A stretch of 64,000 bases of DNA. Source: Thalassolituus maritimus (GTDB taxonomy: Bacteria; Pseudomonadota; Gammaproteobacteria; Pseudomonadales; Oceanobacteraceae). The first letter of the stretch is position 1, and every line of letters begins with the position of its first letter. Made by a program: the position numbers and the translations under genes. The notes beneath the pieces are model-generated. The model saw nothing but the letters and a program-made list of their open reading frames with translations. It had not been told where the DNA came from and made no database searches. The stretch is from positions 50,266-114,265 of the forward strand of contig NZ_FTOH01000011.1 in assembly GCF_900156675.1 (NCBI RefSeq). Direction: 5' to 3'. Below are positions 8,319-16,201 of this stretch, one piece after another.

Positions 8319-9095
8319 TTAAATACAGTCGGGGTGGGTTTTCAGTGATTTTCTGGCGTAGTAAGAAAAATTTACTTTGTTGCGCTTTTCTGTTGAGACC
8401 CAGTCGTGAGCCTCTTTTGCAAGATGTTCTGGCAGTGGCTGAATTTGTCCGGCCGACATCGCCAACAACTGCAGGCGCGCCGCTCGCTCTATTAAAATGG
8501 CTAGATTGCATGCCTCTTCGATGCTCTTACCTGCTACCAGTTGTCCATGATGCGCAAGTAGTACGGCCCGCTTTGACCCGAGTGCTTCAGAAATAATGAC
8601 GCCTTCCTCATTACCTACGGGAACGCCCGGCCATTCAGCGAGAAACGCGCAGTCTTGATAAAGGCTGCAGGTATCCATTTGTGCAACTGTTAGTGGCACT
8701 CCTAACATCGCTAGAGCGGCAACATGGGTAGGGTGGGTGTGAATAATGCAATTCACTTGAGGGTGCTTTTTGTAAATCCATGTATGAAATCGGTTGGCCG
8801 GATTTGCCATGCCAGCTGCATCAATGGGCTTAAGATCTTCATTGACTTCGATCAGGTTGTCGGCGCTGATTTCATCGAAACCCAAGCCGAAACGTTGGGT
8901 AAGGAAAGTATTACGTTTTTCTGTTCTACAGGTGATCTGTCCGGCGAGACCAGCATCGTGTCCATGGTCGAATAATATTCGGCATGTCAGCGCGACCTTT
9001 TGTTTGTCATCGAGTGACAAGTCCGGAATAAACCGTTCCATATTCACTTCAGCATCTTGCATCAGCTGGTCTTTTTTGTGTGAGGCTGTCTTCAT
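8319..9095 (-). CDS. Class II aldolase/adducin family protein
   Basis: The 258-residue protein has the zinc motif HTHPTH (residues 119-124) and a second histidine pair in LLAHHGQ, as in fuculose-phosphate aldolase, ribulose-phosphate epimerase and adducin-head proteins. The start is the ATG at 9095, since AAAGGAG lies just upstream; the frame stays open for 77 more codons without a ribosome-binding site. It probably performs a metal-dependent aldol cleavage or epimerisation of a sugar-acid-like compound. With the DapA-type gene it makes a two-enzyme catabolic operon, divergent from a MocR-type regulator that likely controls it. Confidence 0.85.
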   Translation of the reverse strand: MKTASHKKDQLMQDAEVNMERFIPDLSLDDKQKVALTCRILFDHGHDAGLAGQITCRTEKRNTFLTQRFGLGFDEISADNLIEVNEDLKPIDAAGMANPANRFHTWIYKKHPQVNCIIHTHPTHVAALAMLGVPLTVAQMDTCSLYQDCAFLAEWPGVPVGNEEGVIISEALGSKRAVLLAHHGQLVAGKSIEEACNLAILIERAARLQLLAMSAGQIQPLPEHLAKEAHDWVSTEKRNKVNFSYYARKSLKTHPDCI

Positions 9096-9152
9096 TGAGC
9101 GTTCTCCTTTTACAGTTGCCTTTACAAAACGTTGGCTGCAGAATACCGCCAG

Positions 9153-9200
9153 TCTGGACCCTAAGTAATGTCCAGATTTTATAATTATGATGGTCCAGTT
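9153..9200. promoter_or_regulatory. Promoter and candidate MocR operator repeats
   Basis: A perfect TATAAT at 9180-9185 lies about 30 bases before the ATG at 9216. Around it are three copies of one motif: TCTGGACC (9153-9160), its inverted form TGTCCAGA (9169-9176) and TGGTCCAG (9191-9198). Such repeated half-sites close to the promoter fit autoregulation by the MocR protein and shared control of the divergent aldolase operon. The reading is by eye only. Confidence 0.45.
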
Positions 9201-9215
9201 GGTTGGGTGGGGAAA

Positions 9216-10682
9216 ATGCTTAGGCCTTGGCAAACGCGATTGTGGTTGGAAGATGGTGTCGGTACGTCTCTGCACGACAAGCTCATCAATAAATTCACAG
9301 ACGACATACAAAATGGCCGGCTGCAACCGGGTATGCTGATGCCCGGTTCGCGTACGCTTGCCTCGGACCTTGGTATAAACAGAAAAACTGTACAGCTCGT
9401 TTATGAGGAGCTGGAGGCGCAGGGTTGGTTGGTGTCAGTGCAGAGGCGTGGAACCTTTGTTGCCGACGTGCTCCCTGAGCAGAAAATATCTGCCAAGAAT
9501 CTTCAGCTTTTGGACTTTGCGAAGAAAACGCGTGCGCCCGGTCGATTGATTTCCAGTCTGTATAAAGATGCCTTATTCGAGGGTAATGAGGTTGCCACTG
9601 TTAATGATGGAATACCCGATGTCCGGCTCATTCCGTATGAGCTATTAGGTAGGGCTTATCGTCGAGCGTTGATTAGTTCCATTCGACAACAGAGTTTGGG
9701 TTACGGTGATCCTAGGGGAACTCCCGAACTTCGTGCTGCGGTTCGCGAGATGCTGAGAATCGAACGTTTTATGGCTGTCCCGGAAGCGCAAATTTGTACG
9801 GTGCGCGGCAGTCAAATGGGGATATTTCTGGCGGCGCGTGTCCTAAACCCTAAGCAAGGAGTGGTTGTGCTGGAGGAACTGAGTTACCCACCAGCACAGG
9901 CAGCGTTTGAATCCTGTGGCTTTCAAGTTGTGCGCTGCAAACTTGACCATCAAGGATTGGATACGAAGGACTTAAAGCGTATTCTTAAACGCCATAGCGC
10001 GTCAGCGCTTTATACGACCCCCCATCACCAGTACCCAACAACGGTATGCATGTCTATGGAACGCAGGCTCGCGCTTCTGGAGTTATCTGCTGAACATCAA
10101 TTTGCTGTCATTGAGGATGATTACGATCATGAATTTCATTATGAAAGCAGACCGATTCCGCCATTGGCTAGCTTGCCGAATTCGGGCAATGTTATCCACA
10201 TAGGTTCTCTGTCCAAAGTTTTCGCACCAGGGCTGAGACTTGGTTATATGGTTGCAGACAACTATTTTATTGATCGCGCTGCGCAGGAAATTCTCTTGAT
10301 TGACCGCCAGGGCAATTCAGTCACGGAAATTGCCCTGGCGGAGTTGATGCAGTCAGGAGGGGTTAAGAAACATATCCGAAAAACCCGCCAGTTATATCGA
10401 GCCCGAAGGGACTTTTCCGTGCAAGAGTTTCGACGCGTATTTGGTGACCAGGTTGAATTTGAGATACCTGCCGGAGGCTTGGCTTTATGGATTGGCTTGG
10501 CTAAGGGTTTGTATGAGCGAAGTATTCAGGGGCTGAATAAAAAAGATTTTTACACGGATACTCACTTTGGAAGTCATTCTGGGAAAACCTCTTACATTCG
10601 CTTTGGTTTTGGTGCGTTGACAGAAGCTGAGATTACGGCTGCAATCAACCAATTCGCATCGCTGTTGGGTGTTAGAAAATAA
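9216..10682 (+). CDS. MocR-type regulator (GntR HTH plus aminotransferase fold)
   Basis: The N-terminal part (about residues 18-82) is a GntR-type winged helix: DIQNGRLQPGMLMPGSR, TLASDLGINRKTVQLVYEEL, GWLVSVQRRGTFV. A full fold-type I aminotransferase domain follows, with the PLP lysine in SLSKVFAPGLRLGY. MocR proteins bind PLP or its amino-acid aldimine and act on divergent promoters. I take ATG 9216, with GGGTGGGG before it and TATAAT at 9180. An in-frame ATG at 9168 would put the promoter inside the gene. The likely target is the aldolase operon at 7,433-9,095. Confidence 0.85.
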   Translation: MLRPWQTRLWLEDGVGTSLHDKLINKFTDDIQNGRLQPGMLMPGSRTLASDLGINRKTVQLVYEELEAQGWLVSVQRRGTFVADVLPEQKISAKNLQLLDFAKKTRAPGRLISSLYKDALFEGNEVATVNDGIPDVRLIPYELLGRAYRRALISSIRQQSLGYGDPRGTPELRAAVREMLRIERFMAVPEAQICTVRGSQMGIFLAARVLNPKQGVVVLEELSYPPAQAAFESCGFQVVRCKLDHQGLDTKDLKRILKRHSASALYTTPHHQYPTTVCMSMERRLALLELSAEHQFAVIEDDYDHEFHYESRPIPPLASLPNSGNVIHIGSLSKVFAPGLRLGYMVADNYFIDRAAQEILLIDRQGNSVTEIALAELMQSGGVKKHIRKTRQLYRARRDFSVQEFRRVFGDQVEFEIPAGGLALWIGLAKGLYERSIQGLNKKDFYTDTHFGSHSGKTSYIRFGFGALTEAEITAAINQFASLLGVRK

Positions 10683-10795
10683 AGGAGGCGAGTATTTGGT
10701 CGCTTACTACGAAGCGTAGATTATTGTGGGCGAACAGAACTGTATTGCCGTTGTGATAATTTCCTTTGATTTTTGGAGTGATCGGCGTTTGGAAT

Positions 10796-12223
10796 TTAAT
10801 CGAGTAAATATGCCAGTGTGTTAATGGCTGGCTCAAGTGCTGACTCCCACGGCAAAGCACAGTTTATTCGGAAATGGTGTTTGAATCGTTGATCGCTGGA
10901 AAATAAATAACCAGGGGCGATGCTGATCCTGTGTTCCAGTGCTTTTTGATAAAGCTCGGTGGTATCGAATACCTCGGGCAACTGCACCCACAAGACAAAG
11001 CCGCCTCGGGGTCGGGAGGTGCGGGTGCCGGGTGGAAACGTCGTTTGAATCAGGTCAATGCATTGCCCTATATTCGCGGCATAGCGGCGGCGTATTTTCC
11101 GGACATGCTTGTCCATGCCGCCATTGCGCAGGTATTCATCCAGTACCCGTTGGTTCAATGTGGCGCTGGCAATATTCTGGGTGAATTTCAGGTAGGCGGC
11201 TTTCTCTGTATAGCGACCGGGTGATAGCCACCCTACCCGCAGGCCGGGGGAAACCGATTTGGAGAAAGAGCTGCAATAGAGTACTTCCCCGGTCGTGTCG
11301 AAGTGTTTGTAAGGGGTCGGGCGATGACCGTCGAAGGCAAGGTCACCGTAGATATCGTCTTCCACCAACGGTACATCGAAGCTATTGAGCAGCGACAGCA
11401 GCGCCTGCTTTTGGTTGTTGTCTGGGCAGCTCCCCAGCGGATTGCTGAAGTTGCTGACAACGATACAGGCCTTGACGTCCCACTGCTGGCAGGCGTCCTC
11501 GACCTTGTCCAGGTCCATGCCAGACTCAGGGTGGCAGGGGATTTCTACCGCGCGTAGTCCCAGGGTATCGATCACCTGCAGCAAACCATAGTAGGTGGGG
11601 GATTCCAGCAATACCACATCACCGGGTTCGGCCACGCACTTGAGGGCAATAATCAGTGCTTCGTGGCAGCCGTTGGTGACGAGGATATCCGCGGCACTCA
11701 TCTCACAGCCGTAGCTCAGCATCCGCAGCGCCAGGGATTCGCAGAGTGATGGCAATCCGGGCGGGACTTCGTAGCGCATAAAGCCGGCATCGCCAGCTCG
11801 GCTGACCCGGGTGGCGATTTGTTGCAGCTCCTGTCCGGGGAAGTAGCTCTCGTGGGGTAGGGCCGCCCCCAGTTGCACCATGGTCTTGCTGCCAGTGGCC
11901 TGGATCAGATCCAGCGCCAGTCGCTGGCGCTTCATCAGTATCGGCTTCAACGTGGCCTTGGCCGGGCTTTTTACCAGTTGTGCGGCGTCTTCGCCGCGCC
12001 ATTTGACGAAGAATCCCGAGCGCGGAACCGCTTCGATCATACCCTGGTTTTCCAATAGCTTCTGCGCCTGGAGGACAGTATTGATGCTGACACCATAGGT
12101 TTCCGCCAGAACACGCGTCCCGGGAATTTTTTCTCCTGGACTGTAGCGTCCTGCCTGGATCTCCCTGGTCAGCTGTTCGGCAAGCTGCTCGTAGCGATGG
12201 AGTTGAAAGCGTGGTGCATCCAA
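10796..12223 (-). CDS. Second MocR-type PLP-dependent regulator
   Basis: Residues 8-75 form a GntR winged helix (QLTREIQAGRYSPGEKIPGTR, YGVSINTVLQAQKLLENQG, VPRSGFFV). The rest is a class I aminotransferase fold with LVTNGCHEALIIALKC, VSNFSNPLGSCP, VEDDIYGDL and the PLP lysine in SSFSKSVSPGLRVGW. The only reasonable start is a TTG at 12,223. It is divergent from the class IV aminotransferase gene at 12,388, and a perfect 10-base direct repeat in the gap is a likely binding site. Probably it activates that operon in response to an amine or amino acid. Confidence 0.88.
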   Translation of the reverse strand: MDAPRFQLHRYEQLAEQLTREIQAGRYSPGEKIPGTRVLAETYGVSINTVLQAQKLLENQGMIEAVPRSGFFVKWRGEDAAQLVKSPAKATLKPILMKRQRLALDLIQATGSKTMVQLGAALPHESYFPGQELQQIATRVSRAGDAGFMRYEVPPGLPSLCESLALRMLSYGCEMSAADILVTNGCHEALIIALKCVAEPGDVVLLESPTYYGLLQVIDTLGLRAVEIPCHPESGMDLDKVEDACQQWDVKACIVVSNFSNPLGSCPDNNQKQALLSLLNSFDVPLVEDDIYGDLAFDGHRPTPYKHFDTTGEVLYCSSFSKSVSPGLRVGWLSPGRYTEKAAYLKFTQNIASATLNQRVLDEYLRNGGMDKHVRKIRRRYAANIGQCIDLIQTTFPPGTRTSRPRGGFVLWVQLPEVFDTTELYQKALEHRISIAPGYLFSSDQRFKHHFRINCALPWESALEPAINTLAYLLD

Positions 12224-12224
12224 A

Positions 12225-12265
12225 ATCTGTACCCGTTCAAATTGATATAAACTGTATCTGTACCC
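12225..12265. promoter_or_regulatory. Direct-repeat operator of the second MocR regulator
   Basis: The ten bases ATCTGTACCC occur at 12,225-12,234 and again at 12,256-12,265, in the same direction and 31 bases apart, about three helical turns. Spaced direct repeats in the gap between a MocR gene and its divergent target are the usual arrangement for this family (PdxR, GabR). One copy abuts the regulator's TTG start, which suggests negative autoregulation. Confidence 0.55.
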
Positions 12266-12387
12266 TTTTTTTGGAAAGATTACACTGTCTGCATTGCTCC
12301 CTCAATAGCCTGGCTCCGATGAGCCCATCAATGGCATCGTCATCTTTCAGACGGTACGGGGGCGTCAACTCTGTGAGGTGATATCGG

Positions 12388-13293
12388 ATGCAGGCCCAAC
12401 CCATGTGCCATACAAAAACGAAGTACTCTTGCTGGAAGAACGGTGAGCTGGTGAGCGCTGACCAGGCGGTCGTGTCGATCTATGACCACGGTTTGCTATA
12501 CGGTGACGGCTGCTTCGAAGGACTGAGATTTTATCACCGGCATCCTTTCCGGTTGGATAGTCACCTGGCGCGGCTGCGCCGCTCCCTCAGTGCACTGGCG
12601 ATCACTGTTCCCTATACCGATGATACCCTCGCACAAGCAGTCATGGCCTGTATCGGTAGCTCAGGCATGGGCGATGGGTACCTGCGGATTCTGGTGACCC
12701 GGGGTGAGGGGGATATGGGGCTGAACCCCCGCAATTGCACCGCGCCCAATGTCTTTATCATTCCGGCATCACTGTCGTTGGTCAGTGATGAAACCCGGCG
12801 CCAGGGGGTTAGCCTGATCACCAGCAGTATCAAGCGGGCAGTCGGTACGGGGCTGGATGCAAGGGTCAAATCCCTGAATTACCTACATTCGGTTCTGGCC
12901 AGGGCGGAAGCGAATGCCGCCGGCGTTGATGAAGCCATTTTGCTCAACCAGTTTGGTCAGGTGGCGGAATGCAGCGCCGAGAATATTTTTGTCGTCAAAG
13001 CGGGATCGCTGCTAACGCCGCCCGTTCAGGACGGTGCCTTGGAAGGAATTACCCGAGAAACCCTGTTGGAGCTGGCGCCTCAACAAGGATTAGAGGCTCG
13101 CGAGCAGTCCCTCACCAGCTACGATCTTTACACTGCCGAGGAGTGTTTTATCTGCGGCAGCGGTGCGCGGTTGATTCCAGTTAAAACAATCGATGGCCGG
13201 CAGATCGCCCAGTGTCCAGGGCCTGCATATCAGCGGCTGTCACTGGCCTACCAGGCATTGATTGATGACGAATGTGGGGAGAAAAGACAATGA
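12388..13293 (+). CDS. Aminotransferase class IV (branched-chain/D-amino-acid type)
   Basis: A 301-residue fold-type IV PLP enzyme. Family marks are SIYDHGLLYGDGCFEGLRFY near residue 38, the catalytic lysine in VKSLNYLHSVLA, and the glutamate region AECSAENIFVV with LEGITRETLLEL. Such enzymes transaminate branched-chain or D-amino acids, or lyse aminodeoxychorismate; sequence alone does not decide. The ATG at 12,388 has GAGGTGA six bases upstream. It is first in a run of small enzyme genes and overlaps the DinB gene by four bases. The divergent MocR regulator likely senses its substrate or product. Confidence 0.85.
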   Translation: MQAQPMCHTKTKYSCWKNGELVSADQAVVSIYDHGLLYGDGCFEGLRFYHRHPFRLDSHLARLRRSLSALAITVPYTDDTLAQAVMACIGSSGMGDGYLRILVTRGEGDMGLNPRNCTAPNVFIIPASLSLVSDETRRQGVSLITSSIKRAVGTGLDARVKSLNYLHSVLARAEANAAGVDEAILLNQFGQVAECSAENIFVVKAGSLLTPPVQDGALEGITRETLLELAPQQGLEAREQSLTSYDLYTAEECFICGSGARLIPVKTIDGRQIAQCPGPAYQRLSLAYQALIDDECGEKRQ

Positions 13294-13796
13294 CCTTCGA
13301 TTTAGCAAGCTACGCCAACACCATGGCTCGCTACAACCAGTGGATAAATGGCGGTCTGTATTCAGCTGCGGAGACCTTGACCCATGAGCAGCGCCGGTCG
13401 GAGTGCGGCCTGTTCTTCGGCTCCATCTACAACACCCTTAATCACTTGCTGGTCTGCGACCTGATGTGGCTGGCCCGATTCAAAAACGAACCCGTCACAG
13501 TGAAAAGCCTGACCCAGGAGCTGTTCAGTGATTATGCCGAGCTGAAACAAGCTCGTGAACAAACTGACAAGGACATTATTGCCTGGGCACAAAGCCTGAC
13601 GTTATCCCCGCCGCCCGAACGGTTGAACTATGTCAGTTTATCGAGCGCTACCGAGCGGAATGTGGACTTCGCTCAGGCTATTGTGCATTTCTTCAATCAC
13701 CAAACCCACCATCGTGGACAGGTGACAGCGGCGCTGTCCCAGCAAGGCGTAGAGTTCGGGGTGACAGACTTGATCTTTATGCCGGAGGAGAATTGA
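13290..13796 (+). CDS. DinB-family metal-binding helical-bundle protein
   Basis: A 168-residue four-helix-bundle protein of the DinB/YfiT group. The metal-binding histidines are visible in TLNHLLVCDLMWL and in HFFNHQTHHRGQ near the C-terminus. The first ATG is at 13,290 (ATGA overlap with the aminotransferase stop, GGGGAG upstream). DinB-fold proteins include thiol S-transferases and maleylpyruvate isomerases that use bacillithiol, mycothiol or glutathione. The exact reaction is unknown here. Translational coupling to the aminotransferase suggests the same pathway. Confidence 0.85.
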   Translation: MTFDLASYANTMARYNQWINGGLYSAAETLTHEQRRSECGLFFGSIYNTLNHLLVCDLMWLARFKNEPVTVKSLTQELFSDYAELKQAREQTDKDIIAWAQSLTLSPPPERLNYVSLSSATERNVDFAQAIVHFFNHQTHHRGQVTAALSQQGVEFGVTDLIFMPEEN

Positions 13797-13898
13797 CGAT
13801 ATTGATCACTTTCTCTTTTTTTTCATCATTTTCGAGAGACAGGCATTGAGCCAAACGCAGTAAATTTTCAATTAAAAAATTAGGTCGGGAGGTAAAAG

Positions 13899-14330
13899 TT
13901 GGAAGCGCAAGATACAGGCTATGAATCCAAGACACTGGAGAGTTTTGGCCGCCAGGCGGTGATGCAAACCCTGGACGCGGAGCTGAGTATACAGGGGCCA
14001 GGAATCGTCTCCATCCGCTTTCCCTTCCAATCCCGGTTTACTCAACAGAACGGCTACATCCATGCGGGCATTGTCGCCACTATCCTGGACAGCGCCTGTG
14101 GCTATGCCGCATTTACACTGATGCCACAGGGGGCGGATGTGCTCACCGTGGAATTCAAGGTGAACCTGTTGCGCCCAGCCAAGGGGGATCACTTTGCCGC
14201 GAAGGCAACGGTGGTCAAGCCAGGCAAAACAATTTCTGTCGTGGAAGCTACATTGTACAGCTCGGAATATGGCGAAGAAAAACCGGTAGCGACCATGACG
14301 GCAACTATCATGACAATGTTGCAATCATAA
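13899..14330 (+). CDS. PaaI-family hotdog thioesterase
   Basis: A 143-residue hotdog-fold protein: FQSRFTQQNGYIHAGIVATILDSACGYAA carries the helix and catalytic surroundings of PaaI-type acyl-CoA thioesterases, followed by VEFKVNLLRPAKGD and the last strands. These enzymes hydrolyse acyl- or aryl-acyl-CoA. The start is a TTG at 13,899, fixed by GGGAGG at 13,887-13,892. The gene lies 102 bases after the DinB gene and 27 bases before the isochorismatase-fold gene, so it is probably part of the same transcription unit. Confidence 0.85.
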   Translation: MEAQDTGYESKTLESFGRQAVMQTLDAELSIQGPGIVSIRFPFQSRFTQQNGYIHAGIVATILDSACGYAAFTLMPQGADVLTVEFKVNLLRPAKGDHFAAKATVVKPGKTISVVEATLYSSEYGEEKPVATMTATIMTMLQS

Positions 14331-14357
14331 AAATTGAGGAGTAGGCAGGAAAGGATA

Positions 14358-15014
14358 ATGAATGGCTACACAGCCCCCGACCTAAACCACAGTGCGTTGA
14401 TCAGCATCGACGTACAAAACGACTTTGTGCTTGATGATGCGCCCGCCCGCATTCCAGGCACGCTGGAAGCGGTTCCGGCAATGAGAAAGATGATTCAGTC
14501 ATTCCGAGACAGCGACTTACCGGTTATCCATGTTATCCGCTTGTACCTGCCGGATGGCTCTAATGTGGACTTATGCCGCCGTGCGGCCGTTGAGCGAGGA
14601 GCCCGTATCGCGATACCGGAAAGTGACGGTGCTGAGCTTGTTGCATCATTGAAGCCCAATAGTGATACCCGCTTGAATGCCCAATTATTGTTGTCGGGTT
14701 GTGTCCAGGAAATTGGTCGCAATGAGTTTGTTTTTTTCAAGCCCCGGTGGGGCGCCTTTTACCAGACAGGACTGGAAAATTTCCTGCGAGGGCGAGGCAT
14801 CAATACCTTGGTGTTTCTGGGTTGTAACTATCCCAATTGTCCCCGCACCAGTATCTACGAGGCCAGTGAGCGGGATTTCAGGATCATACTGGTCACGGAT
14901 GCGATTTCTCAGCTCTATCCCAAGGGAGAAGAAGAGATGAAAAATATTGGCGTGACACTTTGCTCCTCTGAAGGTCTGGATCAGTTGGTACGAGGATCCA
15001 TTTGTAAAGAATGA
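14358..15014 (+). CDS. Isochorismatase-family cysteine hydrolase
   Basis: A 218-residue protein with the triad of the family: Asp in SIDVQNDFV, Lys in FFKPRWGAF and the nucleophilic Cys in FLGCNYPNCPRTSIYEASERDF. Relatives cleave ureido groups, amides (nicotinamidase, N-carbamoylsarcosine amidase) or isochorismate. The extra cysteines around the nucleophile (GCNYPNC) are a notable local feature. The start is ATG 14,358, preceded by AGGAAAGGA; an upstream in-frame TTG (14,334) is less likely. It stands 27 bases after the thioesterase gene and 15 before the GFA gene. Confidence 0.85.
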   Translation: MNGYTAPDLNHSALISIDVQNDFVLDDAPARIPGTLEAVPAMRKMIQSFRDSDLPVIHVIRLYLPDGSNVDLCRRAAVERGARIAIPESDGAELVASLKPNSDTRLNAQLLLSGCVQEIGRNEFVFFKPRWGAFYQTGLENFLRGRGINTLVFLGCNYPNCPRTSIYEASERDFRIILVTDAISQLYPKGEEEMKNIGVTLCSSEGLDQLVRGSICKE

Positions 15015-15029
15015 TTTGGAGGAGTCGGC

Positions 15030-15443
15030 GTGATTGGGCACTGTCGATGTACGAATATAAAAGTGGAGTGGCAGTTTGATCGTGCCAGCGAAGTTCATCC
15101 CGTCATTTGTGATTGCGAATACTGCACAGCCCACAATGCTCAATATGTATTCCAATCTGACTCTACCGTGGAAATACACATAAGGGATTTTTCATTCTAT
15201 CGCCAAATCCAGCAGGGAACGAAGACCGCCGATTTTCATGAATGTCGAAAATGCGGAATATTGGTTTGTGTGACCGTTGAATCAGGTGGAAAAATCTATG
15301 GGGCGATTAACCGTGACTGTTTTCCTGAGAGGCTGGTTTTCGCCACGCCATTAAGGGTTGATCATGATGGTGCTCCCATACAAGACCGAATAAAGAAATG
15401 GGAACAGAATTGGTGTTCTTCGGTAACTATTAATACAGGATAG
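15030..15443 (+). CDS. GFA/CENP-V domain zinc protein
   Basis: A 137-residue protein with the zinc-cysteine pattern of glutathione-dependent formaldehyde-activating enzymes: GHCRCTNIKVEW at the start, CDCEYCTAH at about 27-35 and HECRKCGILV further on. GFA-domain proteins bind structural zinc and are thought to handle glutathione adducts, but most have no proven reaction. The start is a GTG at 15,030 with GGAGGAG just upstream. It is close behind the isochorismatase-fold gene and probably belongs to the same operon. Confidence 0.8.
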   Translation: MIGHCRCTNIKVEWQFDRASEVHPVICDCEYCTAHNAQYVFQSDSTVEIHIRDFSFYRQIQQGTKTADFHECRKCGILVCVTVESGGKIYGAINRDCFPERLVFATPLRVDHDGAPIQDRIKKWEQNWCSSVTINTG

Positions 15444-15541
15444 ATCGCAGAGCATTGAGATAAATGAATCGATGATGAGCGCAGTGTTGTGTGGGAAAAA
15501 TATACATCAATGAGTCAATCATCTAGTCAAAGGAGTTTTTA

Positions 15542-15853
15542 ATGAAGTGCTACGCCATTGGTGAGATTAATTTCTCTAATCATCATTGGGTAAATGATTA
15601 TCTTAAGAATGTGACGCCATTGGTGGAGAAGCTGGGGGGTATATATTTGGCAAGAACTTCATCAGTGGAGTTGTTGGAAGGTGAAGGGGGGTCTCCCCAA
15701 ACGGTCGTTCTTATTCAATTTCCTTCAAAAGAAGTGGCGATGAAGTTTTACCATAGTGATGAATATGAATCTTATAAAAAAGCCTGGAAAGACGGCTCGC
15801 ATGGGAGGTTTATCCTAGTGGACGGGCATGATGTTGCTTTGGACCAAATATAG
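15542..15853 (+). CDS. DUF1330 domain protein
   Basis: A 103-residue ferredoxin-like alpha/beta-barrel protein. Its pattern is that of DUF1330: AIGEINFSNHHWVNDYLKNV at the start, LVEKLGGIYLARTS, the core VVLIQFPSKEVAMKFYHSDEY, and the end RFILVDG. DUF1330 proteins resemble small dimeric oxygenases or isomerases of the same fold, with no general function known. A GGAG lies seven bases before the ATG. About 100 bases separate it from the GFA gene, so it may have its own promoter. It is lower in G+C than the transfer genes to the right. Confidence 0.8.
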   Translation: MKCYAIGEINFSNHHWVNDYLKNVTPLVEKLGGIYLARTSSVELLEGEGGSPQTVVLIQFPSKEVAMKFYHSDEYESYKKAWKDGSHGRFILVDGHDVALDQI

Positions 15854-16201
15854 TTAAAACGCATCAAGAGTCACATTAAGAGGGTTTTTCTATTACCCGC
15901 GGTATCGGACGATGAAAAGACTATATCCAATGGTTTTCTGTTAAAGGTTCAGTTCAACTTTTTTCAGAACAGGGGCAGGTAAATATTCATTCTGGCTCAA
16001 AGTAGCAGAATCTATCAATAAACTCTGTGATTGGAGGATGCTGATTTATTTCGTGTGTTAGTTAGCTCGCGAACTGTAGAGAAAAAATCAAGGGTGTGTT
16101 GGGTATACACTTCTTTTTGGGCTTATTGGTGGCAGGGAGAGTGTGCCTGGTTTTGAAGCATAAAGTGATAAAAAGATTGGTTATAAGTTGGAATAAATTG
16201 C
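15854..16201. other. Non-coding gap before the transfer module
   Basis: About 350 A+T-rich bases separate the DUF1330 gene from lysR. I see no convincing gene, RNA or strong hairpin. G+C content rises sharply to the right, so this is where cargo of one origin meets the conjugation backbone. Confidence 0.6.

Noticed and set aside
9168..9215. ATG at 9,168 as the start of the first MocR gene
   Set aside because: It would place a TATAAT and two operator-like repeats within the gene, and no ribosome-binding site precedes it.
10672..10860. 62-codon minus-strand frame between the two MocR genes
   Set aside because: It overlaps the ends of both flanking genes and has no start signal or similarity.
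13819..13826. TTTTTCAT, the target octamer of Tn4371-type elements
   Set aside because: It is a single occurrence in a T-rich gap inside an operon-like gene run, with no integrase and no second copy at the other boundary. The guaA scar explains the element's end better.
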